A DNA stretch of 64,000 nucleotides from contig NZ_JAKRFZ010000007.1 of the NCBI RefSeq assembly GCF_022347765.1, positions 1 through 64,000 on the forward strand. Reading direction: 5' to 3'. Of this stretch, positions 54,832-63,773 are shown in pieces; position 1 is the stretch's first letter; each line of letters begins with the position of its first letter. This DNA comes from Pseudoalteromonas sp. OOF1S-7 (GTDB lineage Bacteria; Pseudomonadota; Gammaproteobacteria; Enterobacterales; Alteromonadaceae). The position numbers and the translations under genes are program-made. The notes beneath the pieces are model-generated. The model worked only from the letters and a program-made list of their open reading frames with translations. It was not told where the DNA came from and did no database searches.

Positions 54832-55800
54832 GTGCTGCGCCTGCTCTCTGTTTTCATGCTCTTGCTGGCACTGACACCGCCAGCCACCGCCACCAGCTGG
54901 CATATCGTATCGCCCCAAATCACACTCATTGCGCCCGAACCCAAAGCCCGCAATATTTTACCCAACATGGCCTTGATTCAGGGCAATGCCTGTAGCGCTT
55001 TGATCGACAGCCATGGGGATTTTGTCGCACTTGAACAACTGATCAATCAACTCAAAGCGCGCCTCAAGACGCCGCTGTGTCATCTTATCGCGACCTCCAG
55101 CTCGGCCCACCAGCTCACCGGACTGGCGCTGCTTAAACAGGCTTTTCCGGATGCCAGTGTGCATCTGCCCACAGCGCCGCAGCTGAATGAACATACGATG
55201 CGTGCGGCACTCGACAGCCAGCTTAGTAATTTTGCGAAAAGCATTGAGCTCAGTGAGCAACGGCTCAGTCAGCTGACCACGCAACAGCAAGGCCCCTGGC
55301 AAACGCGCATTGCACTGGCTAAGCAACGCCTGGCCCGCTGGCAAACGCTGCAAAGTATCGCACTCAGGCAACAAGCAGCGCTACCGGCACAGCTTGAATT
55401 GGGCGGATTAACACTCCAGCTCACGCAGTTTCATGGCCAAAGCGGATATGATTTAAGTGTCTTCAGTGTACAACACGGCGCCCTGTTCGCAGGACACAGC
55501 GTTAATTTACTGCCCTATGTGCGCCATACAACCTGGCAAAGCAGTTTACAATTGATTCAGAACACACCTGAGCTCGACTGGGTGATGCCTGCATTTGGCA
55601 AACCCTATAAAGCGGCGCAACTGCATCTCCCGGTTGCGTTCATGACATTGGCACACCAGCAACTTGCAAACGGTAATACCCATATGCCGCACAGTATTAC
55701 CGCCCTGTATCAGAGTCAGCCATACACACAGGGACAATTGAACCAACATTTTGATCAGGCCATCAAAGTCCTTCGCCACAAGAAGGCTTTGAATAAATAA
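54832..55800 (+). CDS. Exported metallo-beta-lactamase-fold protein lacking metal ligands
   Basis: A 322-residue protein starting at GTG 54832, directly after the zapA stop, with a signal peptide (cleavage likely after PATAT, about residue 21). The layout looks like an MBL fold: QGNACSALIDSHGDFVALEQ near the start, LIATSSSAHQLTGLALL where THxHxDHxGG is expected, and GALFAGHSVNLLPYV where FxGD is expected. All metal ligands of HxHxDH appear replaced, so hydrolase activity is unlikely. It is cotranscribed with zapA and 15 bp before mltD. Confidence 0.6.
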   Translation: MLRLLSVFMLLLALTPPATATSWHIVSPQITLIAPEPKARNILPNMALIQGNACSALIDSHGDFVALEQLINQLKARLKTPLCHLIATSSSAHQLTGLALLKQAFPDASVHLPTAPQLNEHTMRAALDSQLSNFAKSIELSEQRLSQLTTQQQGPWQTRIALAKQRLARWQTLQSIALRQQAALPAQLELGGLTLQLTQFHGQSGYDLSVFSVQHGALFAGHSVNLLPYVRHTTWQSSLQLIQNTPELDWVMPAFGKPYKAAQLHLPVAFMTLAHQQLANGNTHMPHSITALYQSQPYTQGQLNQHFDQAIKVLRHKKALNK

Positions 55801-55815
55801 TCGTCAACCAGTATA

Positions 55816-57342
55816 GTGAAACGTATGAGAGTCTCTGGTCGGTTTTTTATGTCTTGGTGGCGCGTATTGAGTTCGTTACGCTGCGGTGTCATCGTGTTGT
55901 GTTCAGTGGTACTGAGCGCATGTATCAGCGCTACGCCCAGGCATGCAACCCCAGTGGAGATAACAGCGGCCTTAAATCTGCAAGTCGAAGAATCACCGCC
56001 TGCGACACCTGTACCATCAGCAGTCTCAGCCCCCTTACCGGCAATCACCGAGCAGCCACAACAATATCAGGATCTGTGGCAATATATTGCGGCTAACCTG
56101 AGCTTTGACATCACGCCTAATGCCCGGTTGCAAAAGCGCGTGGCGTGGTATCTGTCGCAACCCAACTACCTGTTAAGCGTGAATGAACGGGCAGCCCCCT
56201 ACCTCTACCACATAGTCAAAAAAGTAGAACAACGTAAACTGCCCATGGAGCTGGTTTTACTGCCCTTTGTGGAAAGTGATTTTCGCCCCACCGCCCGCTC
56301 TTCCCAGGGCGCTGTAGGGGTCTGGCAACTGGTCGATGCGACCGCTTATCACTTCGGATTGAAGAGCAATGACTGGTATGATGGTCGTCAGGATGTACTG
56401 GCAGCGACCGACGCGGCACTCGACTACCTGCAATATCTGCGACAAAGATTTAAGGGTAACTGGTTGCACGCACTGGCAGCCTATAACAGCGGTGAGGGAC
56501 GAGTCAAAGCCGCTATTAGGTACAACCAAAAGCACAGCCTCAGTAGCCACTTCTGGCATCTGAAGCTGCCCAGAGAAACCGCCGATTATGTACCCAAACT
56601 ACTAGCATTAAGCTACCTGCTGCAGCATCCCCAGACCGGCCTGCAACGCCCCAGTTTAGCGAACGAAGCGCAAACGACGGTACTGGATGTAGGACAGCCT
56701 TTTAATTTCGGTATTCTGGCCGCGCTGCTCAACATTGATAAGCAGCGGCTGCACCAGCTTAATCCTGGTTACTTACGCCATCAAAGCCCGTCCAATGGAC
56801 CGTTCAAGGCCCTGTTACCTATGGATCAGCAGCAATTATTTGCCACCGACTTCTACCGTCGTCAGTTTAGTACCCACTACCAGGTTAAGCTCAATGACAC
56901 CTTGTATGGTATCGCCAGACGCCACAACACCAGCGTGGCGCAATTAAAACAGCTGAATAACAAAACCCGCGACTTGATCCGGGTTGGCGAGACTCTGCTG
57001 ATCCACAGAGCACATGCTAAAGATGACCTCACTGTCGACTATGAGATCAGCCCCTACCTGCAACAACAGCGTCCGGCTAAAGTTGCCACCTATGAAAAAC
57101 ATCATGTGATCCAAGATGGCGATTCTCTATGGGCAATCAGCCGCCAATATCAAGTACCTATGAAGGACCTGCTCGACTGGAATCAGCTGACCACGCAAAG
57201 CCTGCTCTCTCCCGGCGATACACTGCTCCTTCATTTGCCGGTAGAGGCACCTCCGACACCGCCTGCTGGGGCCGCAGCGGGAGCCGCTAAAGATTACCTC
57301 AATGAATTAAAAACACTGGTCAAGCCGAAAAGCGATCCGTAG
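55816..57342 (+). CDS. mltD: Membrane-bound lytic transglycosylase MltD-like, with two LysM domains
   Basis: A lipoprotein of up to 508 residues with lipobox LSAC. The start is uncertain: GTG 55816, ATG 55825 and ATG 55849 all leave a working lipoprotein signal and none has a clear ribosome site. The catalytic SLT domain holds the glutamate in LPFVESDFRPTA, GAVGVWQLVDATAYHFGL and LAAYNSGEGRVKAA. Two C-terminal LysM motifs (VKLNDTLYGIARRHNTSVAQ and VIQDGDSLWAISRQYQVPMK) bind peptidoglycan. The enzyme cleaves glycan strands to 1,6-anhydroMurNAc ends. The location in a run with zapA hints at a link to division. Confidence 0.9.
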   Translation: MKRMRVSGRFFMSWWRVLSSLRCGVIVLCSVVLSACISATPRHATPVEITAALNLQVEESPPATPVPSAVSAPLPAITEQPQQYQDLWQYIAANLSFDITPNARLQKRVAWYLSQPNYLLSVNERAAPYLYHIVKKVEQRKLPMELVLLPFVESDFRPTARSSQGAVGVWQLVDATAYHFGLKSNDWYDGRQDVLAATDAALDYLQYLRQRFKGNWLHALAAYNSGEGRVKAAIRYNQKHSLSSHFWHLKLPRETADYVPKLLALSYLLQHPQTGLQRPSLANEAQTTVLDVGQPFNFGILAALLNIDKQRLHQLNPGYLRHQSPSNGPFKALLPMDQQQLFATDFYRRQFSTHYQVKLNDTLYGIARRHNTSVAQLKQLNNKTRDLIRVGETLLIHRAHAKDDLTVDYEISPYLQQQRPAKVATYEKHHVIQDGDSLWAISRQYQVPMKDLLDWNQLTTQSLLSPGDTLLLHLPVEAPPTPPAGAAAGAAKDYLNELKTLVKPKSDP

Positions 57343-57383
57343 AATGCCTGTCACGACAACACTACGAAAATAAAGAGATTACT

Positions 57384-57878
57384 ATGCAGATCGCAAAAAA
57401 CACTGTGGTTGAATTCCACTACACCCTGAGTGAAGCGGGTGAACAGCTGGAAACCAGCACCGGACAAGATGCACTGATCTACCTGCACGGCGCCGAAGGC
57501 ATGTTACCTGGACTGGAAGCCGGACTAGAAGGCAAAACAACAGGCGATAAAATCTCCCTGACTCTGGAGCCAAAAGACGCCTACGGCGAATACCAGGAAG
57601 GACTGACTCAGCGTATCCCAATCAAACACCTGCAAGGATTGGGCAACAACAAGGTCTGGAAACCGGGTATGACCGCCATCGTTGAATCTAACCAGGGCCG
57701 TCATCAGGTGCAAATTATCAAAGTGGGCCGTTTCAATGCCGATTGCGATTTAAATCATCCATTTGCAGGTAAAACACTGACCTTCGACATCGAGATCCTG
57801 TCTGTACGCGAAGCGACGGCGGATGAAGTGGCACACGGCCACGTTCATGCTGAAGGCGGTTGCGGTCACAACCATTAA
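57384..57878 (+). CDS. SlyD-like FKBP-type peptidyl-prolyl isomerase
   Basis: A 164-residue protein with the two-domain SlyD plan: an FKBP domain interrupted by an insert-in-flap chaperone domain. MQIAKNTVVEFHYTLSEAGE, YLHGAEGMLPGLEAGLEGK and LNHPFAGKTLTFDIEILSV are typical. The tail is short and metal-binding in character (HGHVHAEGGCGHNH), as in SlyD, though less extensive than in E. coli. It catalyses proline isomerisation and may handle nickel. It lies 41 bp after mltD and 9 bp before the SDR gene. Confidence 0.9.
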   Translation: MQIAKNTVVEFHYTLSEAGEQLETSTGQDALIYLHGAEGMLPGLEAGLEGKTTGDKISLTLEPKDAYGEYQEGLTQRIPIKHLQGLGNNKVWKPGMTAIVESNQGRHQVQIIKVGRFNADCDLNHPFAGKTLTFDIEILSVREATADEVAHGHVHAEGGCGHNH

Positions 57879-57887
57879 GGAATACAC

Positions 57888-58616
57888 ATGCAAAAAGTTG
57901 CCATTGTAACCGGTGGCAGCGTCGGCATTGGTAAAGCCATTGTCGAACGTCTGCTCAATCAGGATTATCAGGTTTTTAATCTGGACCTTCAAAACGCACC
58001 ACAGGGTGAGTATCGTCACTGTGATGTCAGCGACGTCGATGCAGTGCGCAGCACCATCGCTGACATCCTTGCCACCACAGGGCGTATTGATGCGCTGGTG
58101 TCCAATGCAGGAAAGCACCTCAGTGCCACCATAGAGGACACCGATGAAGACACCCTGGACCAGCTTTTTGCCCTGAACGTCAAAGGCGCATACAGTGCCA
58201 TCCAGGCAGTATTACCAACGATGAAAACACAACGCGATGGCAGTATTGTCTTGATTTCATCCGATCAGGCGCTGGTTGGTAAACCCAACTCCTTTGCCTA
58301 TAACCTGACAAAAACCGCGCTCGCATCAATGGCCAAAACCACCGCTTTGGATTATGCCAGTTACAACATTCGCGCCAACGCTGTATGTCCAGGGACCATA
58401 GAAACCCCCCTGTTTCATCAGGCTATCGACCGCTACTGTGAAAAAAGCGGTGCAGATAAACATGCCATTGTCACTGAAGAAGCAGCATTACAACCTTTGG
58501 GTCGGCTCGGCCGGGCAGATGAAGTGGCCGCTCTGGTCACATTTTTACTGGGTCCCGACGCCAGCTTTATTACCGGCAGTTTGCAAACCATAGATGGCGG
58601 GTATACAGCACGATGA
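57888..58616 (+). CDS. Short-chain dehydrogenase/reductase
   Basis: A 242-residue classical SDR. The cofactor loop is [10 protein letters not shown], with an acidic residue at the end of beta-2 (NLDLQ) suggesting NAD. The SNAG motif, the catalytic Ser (IVLISSDQA) and YNLTK (Tyr-x3-Lys) are present. The usual C-terminal [16 protein letters not shown] ends the protein. The ATG at 57888 follows AAGGAA. Its stop overlaps the start of the lactonase-like gene (ATGA), so the two probably oxidise and hydrolyse the same sugar-derived substrate, as in L-fucose or L-rhamnose routes. Confidence 0.88.
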   Translation: MQKVAIVTGGSVGIGKAIVERLLNQDYQVFNLDLQNAPQGEYRHCDVSDVDAVRSTIADILATTGRIDALVSNAGKHLSATIEDTDEDTLDQLFALNVKGAYSAIQAVLPTMKTQRDGSIVLISSDQALVGKPNSFAYNLTKTALASMAKTTALDYASYNIRANAVCPGTIETPLFHQAIDRYCEKSGADKHAIVTEEAALQPLGRLGRADEVAALVTFLLGPDASFITGSLQTIDGGYTAR

Positions 58617-59479
58617 ACAAGATTATCGACCCTCACCTTCATTTTTTTTCGCTGCAAAAGGGTCAATATCACTGGCTGAAGCACAACCCGCCAGCCTGGC
58701 CTAATCTCGAGCAGATCCGTCAGGACCATTTGCCCGATGCGCTGCTGGATCAGAGCGGCTTTACCCTTGAAGGGTGCGTACATATTGAAGCGGGATTTGA
58801 TAATGACCAGCCCCGACGTGAACTGACATGGCTGGCAGAGATATTACCAGCTTCGCGTTACAAAGCAGTGAGCTACGCCCAAATTGATGCGCCGGCTGCA
58901 CAATTCCGCGCTCAGTTAGATGCACTGCGCCATCCCAGCCTGGTTGCCATTCGCGACATTACCGAAGGTCAGGATGCCACTCGCCTGCAAAGCCCTCAGG
59001 TCACCGAGAACTTGGCTTACCTCAGTGAGTGTGGCTTACATTTTGAAGCCCAATTTGAGCTGTCGCAGCATAATATTGTGAAGCACCTGTGTCACATCAC
59101 GCAGCAGCTGCCGCAGTTGCGAATTATGCTCAACCATAGCGGTCTGGTAGGTCAGCATGATGACTGGCAGGACAATGCGGCCATGCTGGCAGCACAACCA
59201 AATTGCGCCATCAAATTTTCTGGGCATGAGTTGCTGGACCACCCGCAGCCCTTGCAGACACAGCTCAATCGCCTGCTGGCCTTATTTGGTCGTAAGCGAG
59301 TGATGTTTGCCTCCAACCACCCGGTATGCCTGATCCAGCATAGCTATGAAGCAATATGGCAGCAATATCTGTCACTGTGCCGCGAAGATGCACCACTGTG
59401 GCACCGGCTCAGTTATGCCAATGCCAAAGACTGGTATGGGTTTAACGGATCTGAACCAAGTCGTATGCCGCCAGACTAG
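58613..59479 (+). CDS. Amidohydrolase 2 family protein (sugar lactonase-like)
   Basis: A 288-residue TIM-barrel hydrolase of the COG3618/amidohydrolase-2 type. The N-terminal metal motif is [20 protein letters not shown] and [12 protein letters not shown] are barrel strands with conserved residues. Near the C terminus [10 protein letters not shown] stands where family members have FGSDWPV, so the usual catalytic Asp is Asn here. Relatives hydrolyse L-fucono- or L-rhamnono-lactones or decarboxylate. It overlaps the SDR gene by 4 bp. Its last 38 bp overlap the convergent yggN-like gene. Confidence 0.8.
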   Translation: MNKIIDPHLHFFSLQKGQYHWLKHNPPAWPNLEQIRQDHLPDALLDQSGFTLEGCVHIEAGFDNDQPRRELTWLAEILPASRYKAVSYAQIDAPAAQFRAQLDALRHPSLVAIRDITEGQDATRLQSPQVTENLAYLSECGLHFEAQFELSQHNIVKHLCHITQQLPQLRIMLNHSGLVGQHDDWQDNAAMLAAQPNCAIKFSGHELLDHPQPLQTQLNRLLALFGRKRVMFASNHPVCLIQHSYEAIWQQYLSLCREDAPLWHRLSYANAKDWYGFNGSEPSRMPPD

Positions 59480-60218
59480 GCACAATGCTTTGCAGTCGGG
59501 TTTCGGTTTTATCCAGCGCATTGAGACACTCGCAGTATTCATCGGCTTTTTCTTCCAGCTGATAGGCCTTCTTTTTCAGCGATTTATCTATTTCACGAGA
59601 GATGATCTCCATGCGCTGACCCATATCGCTGAAACGGTCTTCGATATTACCTTCCCGGGCTTTAAATGCATCACCCACCGACACCAGAATGGCACCCAGA
59701 GAGCCGTGCACCGCAGAATGGATCCGCTCACTGATCTCCTTAGTAAAAAAGTCATCTATTTTTGACAGTGACTGCGGGGCAATGAAATAGAAGTCTTCAC
59801 CGCGCTTAAACTTGTCCATCAAAGCCCGTTCTACATATTGCAACTGAGTTTTTAGCACCTCTGGGTCGTTATCTGACATTCCCTCAACCACCTGCTCTAT
59901 GGCACTCAACCCCAGGTTCACGCCATCCGTTGCCAGGTTAACCAACTCAGGAACCGTATCACGGATCCCAAGTGCATACTCATTCAATAATTGGGTATCC
60001 TGATCACTCAACTGGATCCACTTACCCTTTATCAATAGTTGATTATCATTGTTAATCTGAACCCGGGTCTGGTTCTTGTCGACAATCCGGATCACCGAGT
60101 CTGTGATGATCAGGCCATGGCCCAGCTCAACATCACATTTTCCGGCAGCCTGAAGGGGGGCTGCCATCAGCCACAACACGGATAGTAAAAGGAATTGTAT
60201 TATGCGTACACAGAACAC
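59442..60218 (-). CDS. YggN-like exported protein (DUF2884)
   Basis: A 258-residue exported protein. The start is GTG 60218 with GGAGG 6 nt upstream. The signal peptide (residues 1-25, ending LQAAGK) precedes a mature part opening CDVELGHGLIITDSVIRIVD, then a long helical, charged region (about 70-240) with YCECLNALDKTE near the end. This matches the YggN/DUF2884 group of periplasmic proteins of unknown function. Confidence 0.8.
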   Translation of the reverse strand: MFCVRIIQFLLLSVLWLMAAPLQAAGKCDVELGHGLIITDSVIRIVDKNQTRVQINNDNQLLIKGKWIQLSDQDTQLLNEYALGIRDTVPELVNLATDGVNLGLSAIEQVVEGMSDNDPEVLKTQLQYVERALMDKFKRGEDFYFIAPQSLSKIDDFFTKEISERIHSAVHGSLGAILVSVGDAFKAREGNIEDRFSDMGQRMEIISREIDKSLKKKAYQLEEKADEYCECLNALDKTETRLQSIVPSLAAYDLVQIR

Positions 60219-60344
60219 GTGCTACCTCCACCTTAAGATAGAGTGAGCGTAGCAAATTTAATGAGGCCAACCCACCCGTTTGCGGCGGGACTGGCCAATT
60301 TTTGCGCCTAACAGCAGTAAACCTGATCAGTTCATACGTTAATG

Positions 60345-60884
60345 TTATTCACAGAACGCATAGCGTGCGAGTCTGACATACGCCTGGGAACTTTTGTTAA
60401 ATACATTACTGACTTTGCCATCGCCAAAAGAAAACAGCCAGGCATTCGATGGCGTCCCTTCTACCGTGGTGCTGGACCAGTAGTTTTTTTCCAGCGTAGC
60501 AAAAAAGATAGTCTCATTGATGGATGGTTTCACACAGCGGTGCTCAACGATACTGGCCAACTCCTTTACATTGGGCAAATGCCAGTCACTGTAGCCGGCA
60601 AACTCCTGAGCATTGGCAGTTTGCAGTGCCTGTTGCCAGCTCAGTTCCTGCGCTACGTTGTCGCAGCTGTCCTTGTCGCTATTGTATACCTGACCAAATG
60701 TGCAGCGCTGCCACATCAGGTTGGTTTGCTTGTCGCAGACAGTGCCATCTGAGTTAACGACAAACTGATCCTCGGGCGTCGTATCGGGCACCGGCCCCGA
60801 TGAAGCACAAATTTGCGACGCATTGACCACAGCGCTAACACTCAAAGCACCCAGTGCAACGATGAATAGAGTCACAGTGTTCAT
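60345..60884 (-). CDS. Exported DUF1566 (Lcl C-terminal domain) protein
   Basis: A 179-residue protein with a signal peptide (cleavage after VNASQ region, about residue 23), then one Lcl_C/DUF1566 domain. The domain is marked by VCDKQTNLMWQRC, GYSDWHLPNVKELASIVEHR, NYWSSTTVEG and the closing AYVRLARY. This lectin-like domain is found in surface proteins of marine bacteria. Its start overlaps the stop of the upstream gene (TAATG), so the two are coupled; the upstream protein has the same domain. Confidence 0.82.
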   Translation of the reverse strand: MNTVTLFIVALGALSVSAVVNASQICASSGPVPDTTPEDQFVVNSDGTVCDKQTNLMWQRCTFGQVYNSDKDSCDNVAQELSWQQALQTANAQEFAGYSDWHLPNVKELASIVEHRCVKPSINETIFFATLEKNYWSSTTVEGTPSNAWLFSFGDGKVSNVFNKSSQAYVRLARYAFCE

Positions 60885-62569
60885 TAGTCATCCTCCCCAT
60901 AACGGCGGACCAGCCTGACATAGGCAGTCTGCGATTTGTTGCGTGTGACGTCATTGCCCGTTTTCATATCAATGACCAGCGCCCTGACCAAATTCGCGTC
61001 TTTACCATCGGTTCCGTCAACACTGGTTTGCGTGGTCCAGTAATACTGATGTCCCAGCAATGCCTCTGCCGGTACATTAGGAAAATAATCAGGGTCGAGT
61101 AAATAGTCTCCATTGCTGTTATGATCCAGCAAGTTAGCCAGCTCCATATAGGTTGGTAAGCGCCAGTTATTGCCGCCACAGAAACTGGCCGCATTGACCG
61201 CGTCGATTAATGCTTGCACGCCACAATGGGTATTCTGCGGACAGGTCGAGTTGGGCGCTCCCGGATCGACATTCGCGCCTTCTATAAGATACCAGGTGTA
61301 ATGATTTTGCGCATTGCGTGTGCTGGTATTAGGTAATACTCCCGCCGTCGCTTCTTTGACTTCCCAGATCAGGCCGGTCACGTTATCCAGTACACAGCTA
61401 AAGTCTGTCGCATCCACCGTCAGCGGTTCAAATTCCTCACTGAACTTAGTAAAGTCAAACGCTTGATTACCCTGACCACTTTTGGGTAAAAATTGTACAA
61501 CCGCATCCCGCCCCAGTTCCGCGTCTTGCCCGGGAAAATCGCTATTACCACAGCTTATCTCCGAGCTGTTGTTGTAGCATTTAGTAGTGCCAGTATCATT
61601 CAGCTTGCCAAGCGGTTTGGGCAAAATTTCGATATTCACCGAGTCCGAACCGGTACGCTGTGCACTGTCGGTCACTGTCACTTTAAAGTCGATTGAAGTG
61701 GCTTGATTGCCACTTTTTAACGGCGCCATAAAGGTGGTTTTACACGCCTGTTCATCTGCCAGTGTAACGGCACTGCCATTGCTCACCTGTTCCCACAGGC
61801 AGGCAAACTGACCATCAACGGTCACACTGCTGCTGGCATCAAGGGTAACCGTGTCCAGCTCCTGAACTTGCTGATCGGTGCCGGCATTGGCCAGCACCAG
61901 TTGATCATTGGCAACCAAAGAGAGTTGTTTTGTTGACGTTGCGCTGGCACCTTCATCATCAGTGACCGTCAGCTGCCACTCGATTGTATCGGCGGATTCC
62001 AATAAAGGGTGCACAAAGCTCAGTGTCACCTGATCGGTGCGCTGCGCCGTTACCGTGGCTGGTCCATCTAGCATCTTCCACTGGTAGGCAACGATACTGC
62101 CATTCTCATCGTTATCACTGGACTCGGCCGCAGACAGAGTGATGGTATCTGCATATTTGGCGGTCCCTTCTTCAGGTGCTATTTGCGATATTTTGGCACT
62201 GGGTAACAAGTTAACAGAAATTACATTGACGATCAGCGTATCACTGGCCGACGAACCATCAGGCGCCGTATAGCTAACCTTAAGTTCAATCTTGCTGTCA
62301 CCCTTAACATCCGGTGCCGTTACTGCCAGCTCCTCGCCTTCTTGCGGAAAGCCCTCAACCTCAGGTCCCGATATCACTTGCCAGCTAAAAACCCCACCAG
62401 ATGGCGAGCCCAGGGGTTTAAGCGTAAATTCGCTTTTTTCATTCACCCGGATGTCCGGGCCGGCATTAACACTAACACTGATAGTCGGGCTCTCATCACC
62501 ATCAGAGCCGCCGCCACAAGCACTCAACACACTCGCAAGGCCCAGAGCCAGTACTGATTTCTTCAGCAT
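60884..62569 (-). CDS. Lipoprotein with PKD-like repeats and DUF1566 domain
   Basis: A 561-residue surface lipoprotein with lipobox LSAC (C at residue 18), followed by a GGGSDGDES linker. Three immunoglobulin/PKD-like units follow (about 32-118, 122-220 and 225-318), with recurrent VNAGPDIRVNEKSEF, YQWKMLDGPATVT and LANAGTDQQVQELDTVTLDA. A C-terminal DUF1566 domain (about 330-555) has GLIWEVKEA, NNWRLPTYMELANLLDH, YYWTTQT and AYVRLVRRYG. PKD repeats suit extracellular binding or spacing. ATG 62569 follows AGGAG. Confidence 0.85.
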   Translation of the reverse strand: MLKKSVLALGLASVLSACGGGSDGDESPTISVSVNAGPDIRVNEKSEFTLKPLGSPSGGVFSWQVISGPEVEGFPQEGEELAVTAPDVKGDSKIELKVSYTAPDGSSASDTLIVNVISVNLLPSAKISQIAPEEGTAKYADTITLSAAESSDNDENGSIVAYQWKMLDGPATVTAQRTDQVTLSFVHPLLESADTIEWQLTVTDDEGASATSTKQLSLVANDQLVLANAGTDQQVQELDTVTLDASSSVTVDGQFACLWEQVSNGSAVTLADEQACKTTFMAPLKSGNQATSIDFKVTVTDSAQRTGSDSVNIEILPKPLGKLNDTGTTKCYNNSSEISCGNSDFPGQDAELGRDAVVQFLPKSGQGNQAFDFTKFSEEFEPLTVDATDFSCVLDNVTGLIWEVKEATAGVLPNTSTRNAQNHYTWYLIEGANVDPGAPNSTCPQNTHCGVQALIDAVNAASFCGGNNWRLPTYMELANLLDHNSNGDYLLDPDYFPNVPAEALLGHQYYWTTQTSVDGTDGKDANLVRALVIDMKTGNDVTRNKSQTAYVRLVRRYGEDD

Positions 62570-62711
62570 GGTAACTCCTAAAAAGTTACTTATTCGTTGT
62601 GCAGTACAGTATTGACTGCCAACAAACTAGTTGTGATTTTGCCAGGGGATTGAGCACGGCAGACAAGGCTTATCCCTGTCCGGCGTGCGGGTGTGATGAA
62701 TTGTGAAAAGT

Positions 62712-63044
62712 TTAGAGGTAACTATCCTGGTGGATCCGAACAAATAACTTTGTGCCTACTTTACTGTAATCTACCTTGTATTCGCGCCCATCAAGCGCCT
62801 GAATAAACAACAGCCTCTTTACTTCACCGAACACATCCACGCTGGCCACGTGAACTACCTCTAAGTAACGCTCTTTTGCTTCGCGACGGTTTCTTGGCAG
62901 TTCCTCTTTAAACGGTACCAACCCCGTAGGAGTCACCTTGATTTTTGGGTGATTTTCTCCATTCACGATCACTAAATCGAGCTTTTTTTCTTTATGGATA
63001 ATGGTGTTACGACCACTTTTAATAAAAGCTTTATCAAAGCTCAT
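62712..63044 (-). CDS. Uncharacterised small soluble protein
   Basis: A 110-residue basic protein with no signal or membrane segment. The sequence (SFDKAFIKSGRNTIIHKEKK..., later EVVHVASVDVFGEVKRLLFI) suggests a small beta-rich fold. I recognise no family. The start is ATG 63044, with AGGA about 8 nt upstream. It lies 12 bp after the membrane protein gene and is probably cotranscribed with it. Confidence 0.65.
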   Translation of the reverse strand: MSFDKAFIKSGRNTIIHKEKKLDLVIVNGENHPKIKVTPTGLVPFKEELPRNRREAKERYLEVVHVASVDVFGEVKRLLFIQALDGREYKVDYSKVGTKLFVRIHQDSYL

Positions 63045-63056
63045 GTATTTATCCTG

Positions 63057-63773
63057 TTACTTCATTGCTGAGGCAGCCAACTCACTATGCAAGTTTTTGA
63101 CCACCTCTTCGGGTGTTAACTTCCAACGATTCATGACAGTGGCAAATTGCCAGATATCCCTGTCGAGTACATTGGCAGGCAACATTAAGTCGTAGCCTGT
63201 CAATGTCTTAAAGTTCTGCATCCGATTTGCGAACATCGCCATTAATCCAGAGTAAGGCTGACCATTCGGTGAGGTGTAACTCGCCTCTTCTATCAACCAT
63301 TCTGATGGGCAATTGCCACTACTACAATGTATTTTAACAGCTTGTAAAAAAATATTCCGCTGTTCTATCAGTAATTTTCCAGCTAACCTGGGAGTCAGAT
63401 GGGATAAAAATACATCAATATCCTTTAGTTTAATACCTACAACATTTAACTCAAGCGTTTCAACTCCTTGAGTGACACTTGGCACCCCACTGGAGTGAAA
63501 ATTGTCATGCTCTAAGAGCAATTCACCAAACTGGTGATGGTAAACCAGCTGCTCGGGGGTCATTTCAATACTATAATAAGGTTGCTGGCTTTTCAGAAAG
63601 CCCAGCATAATCGCAACAATCGCGGCACTCGCCAGTGCAATTTCAAGTAACGAAATGGGCGTTGCCCGTAAGGTGACAAACACCATGATGACCATCAGCG
63701 CTATTGCACCAACCAGCATAAACTCTATGCTGTGGCGATTGGCTGACGCACGCAGTCTGACCGGTTCAAGCAT
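63057..63773 (-). CDS. Membrane protein, possibly DUF2982
   Basis: A 238-residue protein with two membrane segments near the N terminus (about 17-36 and 41-60) and a cytoplasmic C-terminal domain. The cytoplasmic part contains PYYSIEMTPEQLVYHHQFGE and SPNGQPYSGLMAMFANRM. It recalls the DUF2982 group restricted to gammaproteobacteria, but I hold this loosely. The protein ends in a helical WKLTPEEVVKNLHSEL. No function is known. It is the first gene of the pair with 62712-63044. Confidence 0.6.
   Translation of the reverse strand: MLEPVRLRASANRHSIEFMLVGAIALMVIMVFVTLRATPISLLEIALASAAIVAIMLGFLKSQQPYYSIEMTPEQLVYHHQFGELLLEHDNFHSSGVPSVTQGVETLELNVVGIKLKDIDVFLSHLTPRLAGKLLIEQRNIFLQAVKIHCSSGNCPSEWLIEEASYTSPNGQPYSGLMAMFANRMQNFKTLTGYDLMLPANVLDRDIWQFATVMNRWKLTPEEVVKNLHSELAASAMK

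Noticed and set aside
54832..54850. 6S RNA (ssrS) after zapA
   Set aside because: In many gammaproteobacteria ssrS follows zapA, but here the next coding frame starts immediately after the zapA stop.
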